Positions 45,281-55,341 of a stretch of 64,000 bases of DNA are shown here, one piece after another. Numbering within the stretch: position 1 is the first letter of the stretch; every line of letters begins with the position of its first letter. Both the position numbers and the translations under genes were made by a program. The stretch spans positions 2,046,001 to 2,110,000 of the forward strand of contig NC_022600.1 of the NCBI RefSeq assembly GCF_000484535.1, written 5' to 3'. The stretch comes from Gloeobacter kilaueensis JS1 (GTDB lineage: Bacteria > Cyanobacteriota > Cyanobacteriia > Gloeobacterales > Gloeobacteraceae). Under the pieces are notes generated by a model, which was given only the letters and a program-made list of their open reading frames with translations, did no database searches and was not told where the DNA came from.

Positions 45281-46666
45281 ATGGGCGGAACGCGCGACTT
45301 TCTGCCCGAGGCGATGCTGCGCCGGGAGTACGTGATTCACACCCTCAAGCAGATCTTTGGCAAGTACGGCTTTTTGCCCCTCGAAACCCCCACGATCGAG
45401 CGCTGGGAGACGCTTGCAGGCAAGTACGGCGAGGAGGGCGAAAAGCTCATCTACCACGTCGTAAGTAGCGGCTCGCTCGAAGAACTGCAGCCGGGCAAGC
45501 GCACCGACCTGGCCCTGCGCTACGACCTGACGGTGCCTTTGGCGCGGGTGGTGGGCATGTACGGCGACAAGATGGTGCCGGACCCGGCCAATCCGAAGCG
45601 CCAGATCCGCCTTTTGCCCCGGCCCTTCAAGCGCTACCAGATTCAACCGGTCTGGCGGGGGGACCGCCCCGGCGCTGGCCGCTACCGTGAGTTCTACCAG
45701 TGCGACGCCGACGTGGTCGGGTCCGACAGTTTGCTCGTCGAAGCGGAACTGATCGCCTTGAAAGTCGAGGCGTTCAAAGCCCTGGGCTTTGCAGATTTCA
45801 CCGTCAAGATCAACCACCGTCAGCTTCTGGCGGGACTCATCGCCTGGGCAGGCATTCCTGCAGCCCAGGAAGCGACCGTCCTCAGTTCGATCGACAAGCT
45901 CGACAAACTACCGGCTCAGAAGGTGAAAGCCGAACTGACAGGCAAAGGTCTCGATGCCGGGCAGATCGATGCGCTTTTCGGTGTAATCGAACTGGAGGGC
46001 AGTGGACTGGGGTTGCTGGCTGCTGCGGGCGAACGGCTGGCGGGCAGTGCTGCTGCGGGCGAGGGGATCGGTGATCTCAAAAAATTGCTGGGCTATCTCG
46101 ATCGCTTCAGTGTCGATCCGGCCCACTACCGCATCGATCTCTCGCTGGCGCGGGGCCTCGACTACTACACGGGTACCATCTTCGAGACGGTGACGAGCGC
46201 CCAGGTGGGTTCGGTCGGGGCAGGCGGACGCTACGACAAGTTGATCCACACCCTCTCAGGAGGCAGGGCGGACCAGCCCGCCTGCGGCATCTCCTTTGGC
46301 CTCGACCGCATCTACGCGGCGATGGAAGAACTGGGGCTGCTCACCCAGGTAACCGGTTCCACCCAGGTGCTGGTACTCAACTTCAGCGATCCCGGCATCG
46401 AGGAGGTGACCTTCAATCTGGTCCGTGAGCTACGTACCGGCGGCATCCGCACCGAACTCGGCTACAACGAGGAGAACTTCACCCCGAACGGTATGCGCGC
46501 CCAGTTGGGCTATGCCAACGAAAAACAGGTTGCCTACGCGGTCATTGTCGGTCCAGATGAACTGGCCGGTGGGGTGGCTCTGCTGCGCGATCTGGCTACC
46601 CGCAAGCAGGAGAGGCTTCCTCTCGCTGAAGTTGCAGGCGAACTCACCCGCCGTCTGGGACCGTAG
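45281..46666 (+). CDS. hisS: Histidine--tRNA ligase
   Basis: 461 residues from ATG at 45281 ([20 protein letters not shown]); the upstream open frame is poorly coding and GGGA precedes this ATG. Class II motifs are visible: motif 1 around [16 protein letters not shown], motif 2 in [19 protein letters not shown], the HisA signature [14 protein letters not shown] and motif 3 in [12 protein letters not shown]. The C-terminal anticodon-binding domain is complete. The enzyme charges tRNA-His. Ends 61 bases before trpC on the same strand. Confidence 0.95.
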   Translation: MGGTRDFLPEAMLRREYVIHTLKQIFGKYGFLPLETPTIERWETLAGKYGEEGEKLIYHVVSSGSLEELQPGKRTDLALRYDLTVPLARVVGMYGDKMVPDPANPKRQIRLLPRPFKRYQIQPVWRGDRPGAGRYREFYQCDADVVGSDSLLVEAELIALKVEAFKALGFADFTVKINHRQLLAGLIAWAGIPAAQEATVLSSIDKLDKLPAQKVKAELTGKGLDAGQIDALFGVIELEGSGLGLLAAAGERLAGSAAAGEGIGDLKKLLGYLDRFSVDPAHYRIDLSLARGLDYYTGTIFETVTSAQVGSVGAGGRYDKLIHTLSGGRADQPACGISFGLDRIYAAMEELGLLTQVTGSTQVLVLNFSDPGIEEVTFNLVRELRTGGIRTELGYNEENFTPNGMRAQLGYANEKQVAYAVIVGPDELAGGVALLRDLATRKQERLPLAEVAGELTRRLGP

Positions 46667-46727
46667 CTGTCTGCAGGCATGGCAGAATATGTGGGCGTCT
46701 TACATCAAGTCAAGCGAAGCAACGCCT

Positions 46728-47615
46728 GTGAAGATCCGCCGCCGCCCCGATCTGCCGCCCGTCGCCGTCGGCCCGCTGCAATTTCAATTGCAGGGAGCTG
46801 ATGCTGAACCCCAAAATATTCTTGAAAAGATCGTCTGGTCCAAGGAGCGCGAACTGGAGCGGCAGCGCGAATTGTTGCCGCTGGCCAGACTGCGGGAGCG
46901 GGCGGCAACCGCCCCGCCGGTCCGCAACTTTTTGGGGAGCCTGCGCCGATCGCCCCACCCGGTCGCCCTCATCGCCGAGGTCAAGCAGGCGTCTCCGAGC
47001 CGGGGGGTGATTCGCCCCGACTTCGATCCGGTGGCGATTGCCCATGCCTACGCCGCCGGTGGAGCGGACGCCCTCTCGGTGCTCACCGACGAAGCTTTTT
47101 TTGCCGGCAGCTACGATCACCTGCGCGCCGTGCGGGCCGCCGTCGATCTGCCGCTACTGTGCAAAGAATTCATCCTCAGTCCCTATCAGGTCTACCAGGC
47201 CCGTGCGGCGGGGGCGGACGCGGTGCTGCTCATCGCCGCCATCCTCGAGAACGCCGATCTGCGCTATCTGCTGCGGGCAATCGAGCAACTGGGCATGACC
47301 GCCCTGGTAGAAGTCCACGACCACGAGGAACTGGAGCGCGTCCTGCAACTGGAGGGGGTAACGCTGGTGGGAATCAACAACCGCAATCTGCTCAGCTTCG
47401 ATGTGCGGCTTGAGACGACCGAGAAGCTGCTCGCTCGAAGCGGCGCGGCCCTCGAAGAGCGGGGGATCACGCTCGTAAGCGAATCGGGCATCTACCGCTC
47501 AGCGGATCTCGTCCGTCTCAGGGCAGCGGGGGCACGCGCCGCTCTGGTAGGCGAGTCACTGCTGCGCCGGAGCGATCTGGTTCTGGCGGTGCGTCAACTG
47601 TTGGAGGGCAACTGA
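46728..47615 (+). CDS. trpC: Indole-3-glycerol phosphate synthase
   Basis: 295 residues from GTG at 46728, which gives [20 protein letters not shown], the N-terminal extension that cyanobacterial TrpC proteins share (about 35 residues longer than in E. coli). The TIM barrel shows [49 protein letters not shown] and [15 protein letters not shown]. It closes the indole ring in tryptophan synthesis. Its stop (TGA) overlaps the start of the next gene (ATG at 47615). The other trp genes are elsewhere. Confidence 0.96.
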   Translation: MKIRRRPDLPPVAVGPLQFQLQGADAEPQNILEKIVWSKERELERQRELLPLARLRERAATAPPVRNFLGSLRRSPHPVALIAEVKQASPSRGVIRPDFDPVAIAHAYAAGGADALSVLTDEAFFAGSYDHLRAVRAAVDLPLLCKEFILSPYQVYQARAAGADAVLLIAAILENADLRYLLRAIEQLGMTALVEVHDHEELERVLQLEGVTLVGINNRNLLSFDVRLETTEKLLARSGAALEERGITLVSESGIYRSADLVRLRAAGARAALVGESLLRRSDLVLAVRQLLEGN

Positions 47616-47839
47616 TGCAGATTCCGGTTCCCGCCCATATCCACTACGAACTGCTCCTGCGCATTCTCGAACGCCAGACGACGGCAGTGGTCTCCCAGGC
47701 CGATTACGGCAGCCTCGAAGATCTGCAGGAACTGCTGCGGACACTGCGCAAGGCACTCGCCCAGCAAAAACTTTTGGAGGAACGCTGGGAGCGCCAGGGC
47801 TTCCACCTCGATCCGCGCTGGTCCTACGAGCAGTCGTAA
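47615..47839 (+). CDS. DUF5340 family small protein
   Basis: 74 residues, [20 protein letters not shown] then a Leu/Glu-rich helical part and the end GFHLDPRWSYEQS. This fits the DUF5340 family, found in cyanobacteria. The ATG overlaps the trpC stop, so it is translationally coupled. No function is known. Confidence 0.75.
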   Translation: MQIPVPAHIHYELLLRILERQTTAVVSQADYGSLEDLQELLRTLRKALAQQKLLEERWERQGFHLDPRWSYEQS

Positions 47840-47849
47840 ATAGCCCCAC

Positions 47850-48428
47850 CTATGGCCCCAGCACCAGCGATTGAAACTGCAGATGGGCCCGGCCCACCTG
47901 ATCGGCAAAAGAATCGGGTACCCGCCCGAGGATCGCTTCGACCACCTGCTGGGAGCCGTCCTCGGGGAACATCTGAAAGCGCAGGTTGAGCTTTTCGTCC
48001 GGAAACCAGGAGCGGCTCAGCCGCTGCAACGCCGTCAGGCTGATGCCGCCCTCGCTGTAGTTGGGCAATAGTTGCAGGCCGACCAGGCGGCCCCGCTCAA
48101 AGTAGGCCCGCACGAAAAAGCCCTGGGCAAAGACCGGCGGCCCGCCCGACTGGTCAACAGCTTCGCCGCCGGGCGAGAACATGATAGCCGTCGCTGCCTT
48201 GCGCTGGACGCGGGCACTGGCTTCGAGCACCATCCAGGTCTGATCGCGGGCGTAAGCGGCAAAGTCCTCCTCGCGCATCCCAAAGTAGAGCCGCTGGAGG
48301 TCGAGCGCCGGACGAGCGCGGGTCTGGGGCAGAATCTCCGTGGGCAACTGGCCATTTTTGATGGGCAGCGCCGCCGCCGGCCAGCTTCCCAGCAGACAAC
48401 CAGCCAGCAGCAGCGTTGTTGCTCTCAA
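47850..48428 (-). CDS. Secreted hypothetical protein
   Basis: 192 residues from TTG at 48428, which places a short hydrophobic signal (RATTLLLAGCLLGSWPAAAL) at the N-terminus; the frame extends upstream and overlaps the HEAT gene. The mature protein starts KNGQLPTEILPQTRARPALD and is mixed alpha/beta, with FFVRAYFERGRLVGLQLLPN. I recognise no domain. The start is uncertain. It is convergent with DUF5340 and 23 bases downstream of the HEAT gene, possibly in the same transcript. Confidence 0.5.
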   Translation of the reverse strand: MRATTLLLAGCLLGSWPAAALPIKNGQLPTEILPQTRARPALDLQRLYFGMREEDFAAYARDQTWMVLEASARVQRKAATAIMFSPGGEAVDQSGGPPVFAQGFFVRAYFERGRLVGLQLLPNYSEGGISLTALQRLSRSWFPDEKLNLRFQMFPEDGSQQVVEAILGRVPDSFADQVGRAHLQFQSLVLGP

Positions 48429-48451
48429 AGGCTCTACACCCGCCGAAGGTT

Positions 48452-48871
48452 CTAGCGCACAGCGGCTCCGAAGCGGGCGAGAACGTCCTGGCACTCGGAG
48501 CGTACCAGGCTGTCCTCGTCGCGGCTGGCGGCAATCTCCAGCGCCTTGATCGACTTGCGGTTGCCCAGTTCTCCCAGGGCAAAGGCACAGGACTGGCGCA
48601 CCTCGGGCGAAGGATCTTTGCCAAAACCAAAGGCGTTGCCCTTCAAAAGCTGTTCGAGACGACCAACCGCCGTCTGGGACTTGAATTTGGCCAGCGCCAT
48701 GACCGTCGTCGCCCGCGAATGCTCGTCGCCGTTGTTGAGGGCCGACAGCAAAGCCTGTTCAGCCTGCGGACCGCCGATGTCCACCAGCTCAAGGGCAGCG
48801 CGGACCTGACCGATACGGCCACTGTTGGCAAGGAGCGAGGCCAGGGCATCAATCCGCTTCACATCTGCCAT
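48452..48871 (-). CDS. HEAT-repeat protein
   Basis: 139 residues from ATG at 48871, with GGAGGAAG on the minus strand upstream. Four HEAT units, for example VRAALELVDIGGPQAEQALL and SPEVRQSCAFALGELGNRKS. The arrangement resembles the smaller bilin-lyase-related proteins, but without diagnostic residues the role may be a general protein-binding scaffold. It precedes the secreted hypothetical gene on the minus strand. Confidence 0.75.
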   Translation of the reverse strand: MADVKRIDALASLLANSGRIGQVRAALELVDIGGPQAEQALLSALNNGDEHSRATTVMALAKFKSQTAVGRLEQLLKGNAFGFGKDPSPEVRQSCAFALGELGNRKSIKALEIAASRDEDSLVRSECQDVLARFGAAVR

Positions 48872-49160
48872 AGTGTCTTCCTCCTGGTAACTTTCGGAAC
48901 AGTACGTGTAGAAGCTGGCGTTACCTGCTCTCAATCTAGATCGTTTTTGTCGGACTCCCTGTCTATGCATGAGCAAACACTTTCATCAAAGTTTAAGAAA
49001 GACGGCGCAGGAGCCCGAGATCAGCGCCTGATGTAACGTTATCGAGACAAAAAGGCCGATGATTGCTTCATGTTGGCGATTTATTGCAACAATTATTAAC
49101 TCAAATTGCGAAACGACTGGGCTGTGGTAGTCTGTTGAGCGGTCCGCAGCGAGAAGCGAA

Positions 49161-49757
49161 ATGGAAGCGGCGCGCCCCCAGTCATCCGACAACGATCCAA
49201 AGTCCCGGCTCCTCCGGCAGGTGGCGCGTCCCCGTCCGCGCCTGATCGATCTGCAGCCGCTCATCTGCGAGTTGCAGCAGCGCTGGCAGCCGCCTGATCA
49301 AGTTGAGCAGCTGCTGAGTAGTCTGGCTGGGCTGTGGCAGTTGCGCTTTACGACGGCGGAGGCGCTATCCCGCTTCGGAGTCGATCAGATCCCTGGCCTC
49401 GTCGAGCGCCGCCGCACTTACCAGTTCATCGACGCGACCAACGAGCGCGTCTTCAACCTGGCAGAACTGGCGCTCTTAGGCGGTGCGGCGCAGGCGACGA
49501 CCCTGATTCGGGCCCGGCTGCAGGCAGGGGCGATTCCCCGCGTCTACGTCCGCTTCGAGCGCACCGCCCTGCTCTGGGGAGGATTCGACCCCTACGGCAG
49601 CGTCGAGGAGGCCATCCGCCGCATCGACGGAGGCGAGGGGGGCGGAGTGCGCCTCGATATCGACAGCGAGGGCAGCCTCGATACGCTCTATCTCGACAGC
49701 CAGTTGCGCATCGCCGTCGGCAATCGCGGTTCGATCTTTATTTTGACGCGGCCTTGA
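49161..49757 (+). CDS. Conserved hypothetical protein
   Basis: 198 residues, soluble. A helical first half (RLIDLQPLICELQQRWQPPD ... FTTAEALSRFGVDQIPGLVE) and a beta-rich second half ending SLDTLYLDSQLRIAVGNRGS. I cannot assign a family. TTGCGA (about 49107) and TAGTCT (about 49129) form a possible promoter within the 289-base upstream gap, in which I see nothing else. It converges with the next minus-strand gene and overlaps it by 20 bases. Confidence 0.5.
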   Translation: MEAARPQSSDNDPKSRLLRQVARPRPRLIDLQPLICELQQRWQPPDQVEQLLSSLAGLWQLRFTTAEALSRFGVDQIPGLVERRRTYQFIDATNERVFNLAELALLGGAAQATTLIRARLQAGAIPRVYVRFERTALLWGGFDPYGSVEEAIRRIDGGEGGGVRLDIDSEGSLDTLYLDSQLRIAVGNRGSIFILTRP

Positions 49758-50232
49758 TCCTGACAAGCCGCCCGAGGGCCCGCCCGCAGGCCGAGGGCGA
49801 AAACTGGTAGTAGGAGCTGACCGCCAACAGCACGCAACCTGTGTGGCACAAAAAAGTGAGCACCGTCCAGACCGGCGGCAGCCAGGCTAAGGGACTGCCC
49901 GGCGTCGGTCTAAAAAAATAGGCGCAAAGCCCGATCACCGCCGTGGGCAGGATCACAAGGGCAGCGGCTACGATCTTGTCGCTCGTGCGAACCATTTGGG
50001 CGTGCTGAGCGGTCCAGTTTCGTCCATTCCACTGCCAGCGCAGCGCCGGGAGGCTATCGACCAGCGTCAGCACATTCTGCCGCCCATCGAGACTAAAGAG
50101 CCGATCGCACAAACGGCAACCGAGCGAATCGATCATCAAAGCCAGATCCACCAGCACGCCGATGCGGCAGAGCGGACAGCGCAATGGGCGATCGTAGCGA
50201 AGAGCGCTCAGCGAAGAAACGACAGCAGACAT
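49738..50232 (-). CDS. Hypothetical protein with zinc-ribbon-like start and two membrane helices
   Basis: 164 residues from ATG at 50232 (MSAVVSSLSALRYDRPLRCP). CPLC (about residues 19-22) and CRLC (about 39-42) form a zinc-ribbon-like set. Two transmembrane helices follow (VAAALVILPTAVIGLCAYFF and WTVLTFLCHTGCVLLAVSSY). No known family. Longer start at 50331 is possible but weak. Confidence 0.5.
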   Translation of the reverse strand: MSAVVSSLSALRYDRPLRCPLCRIGVLVDLALMIDSLGCRLCDRLFSLDGRQNVLTLVDSLPALRWQWNGRNWTAQHAQMVRTSDKIVAAALVILPTAVIGLCAYFFRPTPGSPLAWLPPVWTVLTFLCHTGCVLLAVSSYYQFSPSACGRALGRLVRIKAASK

Positions 50233-50346
50233 CGTGCAACCTGAAAAAACGACGGCACCCCTGGGCCTGTCGAGTCTAGCGACAAGGGCGCTACGCCGGG
50301 CGCTTCCTTGAGCAATCGATGCACTTAGCAAACTTCTGCAGCATCT

Positions 50347-51504
50347 CTACACCGGCGCGTCGGCCTGCGGTTTCTTTTTATTTTTGTCGCCCCTGCTGCC
50401 GTCGGTGCTTTTGAGCAGACTGGCGATAAATTCATCGACGGCCTCGGCGCTATCGAGGCCCAGATCGCCGATGTCGCCCACCGCCGCGTCGGCAGCGGCG
50501 GAGATGGCCTCGATCGTCTGGGTGTTGCCGGAACCAGCCAGATCGCTTACCAGTTCACCGGCGGGCCCGCCCAGATCCGAGAGCGTATCGGCCAGGAAGC
50601 TGTCGTCCGGAATCGACTCGGGCACAGCATCGTCGCTGTAATCGGTCTCGTAGGAGGCGTACTGGTAGCTGTAGTCCGATTCATAATCAACCGGTTCTAC
50701 CGCCTCGTAGCTGTCGTAACTAAAAGTGTCGAAGAGGCCCATAAACGGATCGAATAGCCAGTCCGTAGCGCTGTCGAACCAGCTCGTATCCGACCAGAGC
50801 GGATCGAACAAACTCTCGTAGTCGCAACCGAAGTAATCGTAATCGAAGCTGAACGGGTCGTAGAACGAACTGTCGTCGGAGCCAAAAAGATCGTCGCCCC
50901 AGAAAGAATCGAAGAGCGAGGAGCTGTCGAAGTCAAATTCGAGTGGTTCTGGATCGTAGAGGGAGCTATCGAGGCCAAACAGGTCGCTGTCGGTGGCGGT
51001 TGGGTCAAGGAACGAATCGGCCAGGACGAACAGGTTCGCCTCGCCGTCCTGGTCGTCGAGATCGACCGCTTCCCCGTTTTCGAGGGCAAATAGATCTTCT
51101 GTGTCCGCGTCGGTGTGAAAGAGAAGATTGTTTTCTAACTCCGCCAAAGCCGCATCCTGCTCGCTGGTGTCGGCGTCTGGATCGCCGTCGTCGAGGTCAA
51201 AATCGGCGCTCGTGAACGCTACGGCATCCGCATCGCCGCCAAATAGCTCGGCGAAGGGATCGCTCGCGCTGGGCCGGCAGTCCGGCGGGTCTGCCGCTAT
51301 CGCCTCCGCCTCGCCACTGGCCCAGCTTTGATCGTCGGCGGCAAACTCTTCAGCAGGTGTGCCTTCTGCTTCAGCAACCGGATCGATCACCGGCTCGTCG
51401 GCCTCGGCCTCCAGATCGCCAGACCAGCTGTTCTCACCGGCACTCGCATCGGCTACAGGTTCACTGGAGGGGAAAAATGGCTGCTCGGTATACTCGTCTT
51501 CCAT
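50347..51504 (-). CDS. Very acidic, Asp/Ser/aromatic-rich low-complexity protein
   Basis: 385 residues from ATG at 51504 (MEDEYTEQPFFPSSEP). Nearly the whole chain is low-complexity and strongly acidic. Residues about 190-310 alternate Asp or Ser with Phe, Tyr or Trp (for example SSLFDSFWGDDLFGSDDSSF and FDYDYFGCDYESLFDPL). An Ala/Asp-rich helical stretch follows (about 320-365) and a short basic end GDKNKKKPQADAPV. No known domain is seen; no signal peptide. It looks intrinsically disordered. Open-reading length of over 1.1 kb in a 60% GC genome, with consistent composition, argues that it is real. Confidence 0.7.
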   Translation of the reverse strand: MEDEYTEQPFFPSSEPVADASAGENSWSGDLEAEADEPVIDPVAEAEGTPAEEFAADDQSWASGEAEAIAADPPDCRPSASDPFAELFGGDADAVAFTSADFDLDDGDPDADTSEQDAALAELENNLLFHTDADTEDLFALENGEAVDLDDQDGEANLFVLADSFLDPTATDSDLFGLDSSLYDPEPLEFDFDSSSLFDSFWGDDLFGSDDSSFYDPFSFDYDYFGCDYESLFDPLWSDTSWFDSATDWLFDPFMGLFDTFSYDSYEAVEPVDYESDYSYQYASYETDYSDDAVPESIPDDSFLADTLSDLGGPAGELVSDLAGSGNTQTIEAISAAADAAVGDIGDLGLDSAEAVDEFIASLLKSTDGSRGDKNKKKPQADAPV

Positions 51505-51644
51505 ATCACCGTACTGAATACTGTCAGGAGGCAGGCACCAGCAGCTGAACGAAGGCAGATAATCCCAGCTGAAAGCGCCTGGTTGCACTTACTGGCTAGT
51601 GTTAGGGAAGAAGGCAGGATGTGGCAAGACACACCAAAAATATC

Positions 51645-53579
51645 TCAAGAGCGCGCCAGCTCGCGCTGGGGTTCGCTGGTGAGGTAGGTGTAGCCGCTCA
51701 GCGAGCGCTCGTAGTGCTGCAAGAGCAGTCGCGATTCACTCAGGGTAATTCGTCGCTCGCGCAGGGCCTGCTCGCTCTCGCGGCGGATGCTCTCCAGCAG
51801 CGCCTCGTGGTCGTACTGCACGTACCTGAGCACCTCGGTCATCGTGTCGCCCTTGACGACGTGCTCGAGCAGATAACTTTGCTCGCCTGTGGCGCTGGAG
51901 GCGAGGCGAATGTGGACAGCGTTGGTGTCGCCGAACAGGTTATGCATGTCGCCTAGAATCTCCTGGTACGCGCCGTTGAGAAAAAGGGCCAGGTAGTAGG
52001 GCTCGCCCTCCCGGAGCGGATGCAGTTCGAGCACACTCTTGACATCCCGCAGGTCGATGAACTGGTCAATTTTGCCGTCGCTGTCGCAGGTGAGGTCCGC
52101 GAGCGTGCCGCGCACGGTGGGTTCCTCGTCGAGCCGCTGGATCGGTGCGATCGGAAAAAGCTGGTCGATAGCCCAGCTGTCGGGCACCGACTGAAAGACT
52201 GAGAAGTTGCAGTAGTAGGTCGAGGCCATGTTCTTTTCGAGGTCTGCCAGCTCGTCGGGAATATAGTCCAGTTCGCGCACCAGACCCAGGATCTTCTGGC
52301 AGCAGCCCCAGTACAGCCGCTCGACGCGGGCGCGCTCTCCCAGGCTCAAGTAACCCAGGGCAAACAGACTCAGCGCCTCTTCTTTAAATTGAGAAGCGTC
52401 GTTGAAGGCTTCCTGGACGTTGTCGCTGGCGATCTGGGTGTAGGTCTCGTAGAGGTTGCGGATGATCGAATGCTCGCCCCGCTCGGCGGGTTGCGGTTCG
52501 CCGAACTGGGGGTGGCTCACGCCCATGACATCGAAGACGAGCACCGACTGGTGGGAGGTGATTGCCCGGCCCGATTCGCTCACCAGGGTGGGCACGGTCA
52601 CGTTCTTCTCGCGGCAGGCTTCTTGAAAGGCGGCGACCACGTCGTAGGCGTACTCCTGCATGTTGTAATTTTTGGAGGCGCGGAAGTTGGTCTTGGAGCC
52701 GTCGTAGTCGATGGCAAGACCGCCGCCCACATCGCAGTACTGCATCGGGGCACCCATGCGCGCCAGCTCGACGTAGATGCAGGACGCCTCGCGCAGGGCG
52801 GTTTTGATCACGTTGATTGCCGAAATTTGCGAGCCGATATGAAAGTGCAGCAACTGCAGCGACGAGAGCAAATTCGCTTTTTTAAGCTGGGCGACCACTT
52901 CCATGATCTCGTCGGCGCTCAGGCCAAACTTGGCGCGGTCGCCGGTCGAATCGCCCCAGCGACCGATGCCCCGGGCAGTCAGCTTGGCCCGCACGCCGAT
53001 GAGCGGCTGGATGCCGAGCTTTTGGGCTGCCTCGATAAGCAGCGTCAGCTCGTGAAAGCGCTCGATCACGACGAAGGGCGTGTGGCCGAGGCGCTGGGCC
53101 AGAAGGGCCGTCTCGATATATTCGCTGTCTTTATAGCCGTTGCAGATAATCAGCGCCCCCGGCGTCTTGAGCGTCGCCAGGGCAATCAACAATTCTGGTT
53201 TGGAGCCCGCCTCGAGGCCGAACTGGTAGGAGCGGCCAAATTCGACCACCTCCTCGACGACGTGGCGCTGCTGGTTGACCTTGACCGGGTAGACGCCCTT
53301 GTAGTCGCCCTTGTAGTCGTACTCTTTGATCGCCTGGATGAAGCATTCGTTGAGGCGGGCGATCCGGTCCGCCAGGATGTCGGAGAAGCGGATAAGCAGG
53401 GGCATCTTCAGGCCGCGCTTTTGAATGTCCTGGACCAGGTTGAACAGGTCCAACTCGCCACCGGCTTCGCCGCGCGGCAGCACGGCGATGTGGCCCTTTT
53501 CGTTGATCTTGAAGTACGGTTCTCCCCAACCCTCGACCTGATAGAGTTCGGCGCTGTCCTGAATGGTCCACTCGCTCAT
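51645..53579 (-). CDS. speA: Biosynthetic arginine decarboxylase
   Basis: 644 residues from ATG at 53579 (MSEWTIQDSAELYQVEGWGE). The PLP-binding lysine is Lys100 in GDYKGVYPVKVNQQR. The barrel continues with LGIQPLIGVRAKLTARGIGR and the glycine-rich phosphate loop CDVGGGLAIDYDGSKT; the active-site Cys region is in VPTLVSESGRAITSHQ. This is the SpeA family that turns arginine into agmatine for putrescine and spermidine synthesis. Single gene; its 5' side is divergent-free, next to crtO in the same direction (82 bases). Confidence 0.97.
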   Translation of the reverse strand: MSEWTIQDSAELYQVEGWGEPYFKINEKGHIAVLPRGEAGGELDLFNLVQDIQKRGLKMPLLIRFSDILADRIARLNECFIQAIKEYDYKGDYKGVYPVKVNQQRHVVEEVVEFGRSYQFGLEAGSKPELLIALATLKTPGALIICNGYKDSEYIETALLAQRLGHTPFVVIERFHELTLLIEAAQKLGIQPLIGVRAKLTARGIGRWGDSTGDRAKFGLSADEIMEVVAQLKKANLLSSLQLLHFHIGSQISAINVIKTALREASCIYVELARMGAPMQYCDVGGGLAIDYDGSKTNFRASKNYNMQEYAYDVVAAFQEACREKNVTVPTLVSESGRAITSHQSVLVFDVMGVSHPQFGEPQPAERGEHSIIRNLYETYTQIASDNVQEAFNDASQFKEEALSLFALGYLSLGERARVERLYWGCCQKILGLVRELDYIPDELADLEKNMASTYYCNFSVFQSVPDSWAIDQLFPIAPIQRLDEEPTVRGTLADLTCDSDGKIDQFIDLRDVKSVLELHPLREGEPYYLALFLNGAYQEILGDMHNLFGDTNAVHIRLASSATGEQSYLLEHVVKGDTMTEVLRYVQYDHEALLESIRRESEQALRERRITLSESRLLLQHYERSLSGYTYLTSEPQRELARS

Positions 53580-53661
53580 GCTTGATCTACCTGCAACTCG
53601 GAGATGAGTTACCAGCATAACTACTATTGATTAGGGCAAGTTTAAGCAGGCTCCGCCCGGC

Positions 53662-55341
53662 TCAGGGCTTGATTGCCCCCGTCGCCTGGTTCCACCATTC
53701 TTTGATCGTCTGGGCCGCTGAGCGCTGGTCCTGCAAGAAGACGCGGGCGCAGTTGCGACCGGGCATTCCTGAGATCGAGCCACCCGGATGGGTACCGGCA
53801 CCGCTCAGGTACAGGCCGTCGATCGGTGTCTTGTAGTTGGCCAGCTCCGGCAGGGGCCGGAAGAACATCAACTTGTCGATCGACATGTCCAGGTGGTAGT
53901 ACTTGCCCTGGATCGTGCCAAGGCGGCGGGCCAGCTCCGCCGGGCTCTCGACGCGGCGGGCGATGATCGCATCTTTGAGGTTGGGGGCGTACTCGGCCAG
54001 CTTGTCTAGAACCCGGTCGGCCACCTTGTTTTTGAGTTCGTCGGTCCAGCCGGTGCCATCGAGGCCCTCGCCCTCGGCTCCAGCGATCTGGTAGGGCGCA
54101 AAAAACTCGATCCAGAGGGTGTGTTTGCCCTCCGGGGCGAGGCTCGGATCGAGCACGCTCGGCACCACCGCGTACAGCGACGGATTTTGATCGGGGATGC
54201 GGCCCACCTCCGGCAGGGCGTGGGCTTCGCTCACTTGCTGGACCGAATCGGCGATGAGCACTGAGCCGATCAGGTAGTTGTCCTGGTGGTTGTGGTTGCT
54301 GAAGCGCGGCGGCTCGCTCAAAGCGCAGTCGATCTTGAGGATGGTCTCGTTGTTGCCTTTGATGCGCCGGTCGGCCCGCTCGCGCAACTGCGGATCGAAG
54401 CGATCGACATCGAGCGGTTCGAGGAGCTGCAAAAAGACGCGCTTGGCGTCGATGTTGGAGATGACCCCATGGCTGGCGCGGTACTCGTTGCCGCCTTTGA
54501 CCCGCACGCCCACCGCCCGGCTCTCGTCGAGCAAGATGCGCTCGACGGACTGATCGCACAGCACGGTGCCACCGAGACTGGCGACCATATTGAGCAGGGC
54601 GCGGGTGAGCTGGCCGGTGCCGCCGCGCGGACGAGCCATGCCCGGATTGTGGCGCATCCCCATCATCACCGCCCCAAAAGCGAGGCCATTTTGCTGCGGC
54701 GTCGCCCCCAGTTCGGAGGCAAGCCGCACCAGGGGAGCCCTCACCACTTCTGTATCGAACCATTCCTCCATCAGTTCCTGCGGGCTGACCAGCAAGTTGC
54801 GGGCAAAATCGAGAATCTGGTTGGGCGGACCGAGGACCGAGAGCAGGTCCTTGATCTTGGCCCAATCAAAGTTGCCGGCAATATCGACGATCGACTTGGG
54901 CGGGGCGTTAAAAAGCGGAATGAACACGCCCATCACCCGCTGCCAGTAGGAGATAAATTCGCCGTAGCGGCGGGCGTCGCGCTCGCTGTAGCGGGCAATC
55001 TCCTGACAGGTCTGCTCGACGGAGCGGTGGCCTAAAAAATAGCGACCGTCAGGCTGGGGGCAAAAAACAACCGGGTCGCACCAGAGATATTCGAGGCCGT
55101 AGCTTTCGAGTTGCAGCTCCTGGACGACTGGACCCAGGTGAATAAATTCGTGATCGATGGCGCAGCGGTTGAACTGAAAGCCCGGTGCCTCCTCGGGCAT
55201 GATCTCCTCGGTCGTCGCCCCACCGCCGGGGATCGATCGCTTCTCAAGGAGCAAGACGCTGAAACCAGCCTTGAGCAGGTAGGCAGCACAGACCAGGCCG
55301 TTGTGACCGGCACCGATGATAATTGCGTCGTAGGTTTGCAC
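53662..55341 (-). CDS. crtO: Beta-carotene ketolase CrtO-type
   Basis: 559 residues. The N-terminal FAD motif AIIIGAGHNGLVCAAYLLKA and the C-terminal GAGTHPGGSISGMPGRNCAR are those of phytoene-desaturase-like ketolases. Internal stretches such as GFQFNRCAIDHEFIHLGPVV and HTLWIEFFAPYQIAG match what I remember of cyanobacterial CrtO rather than CrtI. CrtO introduces a keto group at C4 of beta-carotene, giving echinenone, in the membrane. No other carotenoid gene is adjacent. Desaturase activity is a less likely alternative. Confidence 0.88.
   Translation of the reverse strand: MQTYDAIIIGAGHNGLVCAAYLLKAGFSVLLLEKRSIPGGGATTEEIMPEEAPGFQFNRCAIDHEFIHLGPVVQELQLESYGLEYLWCDPVVFCPQPDGRYFLGHRSVEQTCQEIARYSERDARRYGEFISYWQRVMGVFIPLFNAPPKSIVDIAGNFDWAKIKDLLSVLGPPNQILDFARNLLVSPQELMEEWFDTEVVRAPLVRLASELGATPQQNGLAFGAVMMGMRHNPGMARPRGGTGQLTRALLNMVASLGGTVLCDQSVERILLDESRAVGVRVKGGNEYRASHGVISNIDAKRVFLQLLEPLDVDRFDPQLRERADRRIKGNNETILKIDCALSEPPRFSNHNHQDNYLIGSVLIADSVQQVSEAHALPEVGRIPDQNPSLYAVVPSVLDPSLAPEGKHTLWIEFFAPYQIAGAEGEGLDGTGWTDELKNKVADRVLDKLAEYAPNLKDAIIARRVESPAELARRLGTIQGKYYHLDMSIDKLMFFRPLPELANYKTPIDGLYLSGAGTHPGGSISGMPGRNCARVFLQDQRSAAQTIKEWWNQATGAIKP

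Noticed and set aside
52389-53585. 398-residue plus-strand frame opposite speA
   Set aside because: Shadow of the highly coding speA strand; speA has complete PLP motifs.
53642-54865. 407-residue minus-strand frame inside crtO
   Set aside because: Out-of-frame shadow rich in Arg, Pro and Gly; the crtO frame has clear FAD and family motifs.
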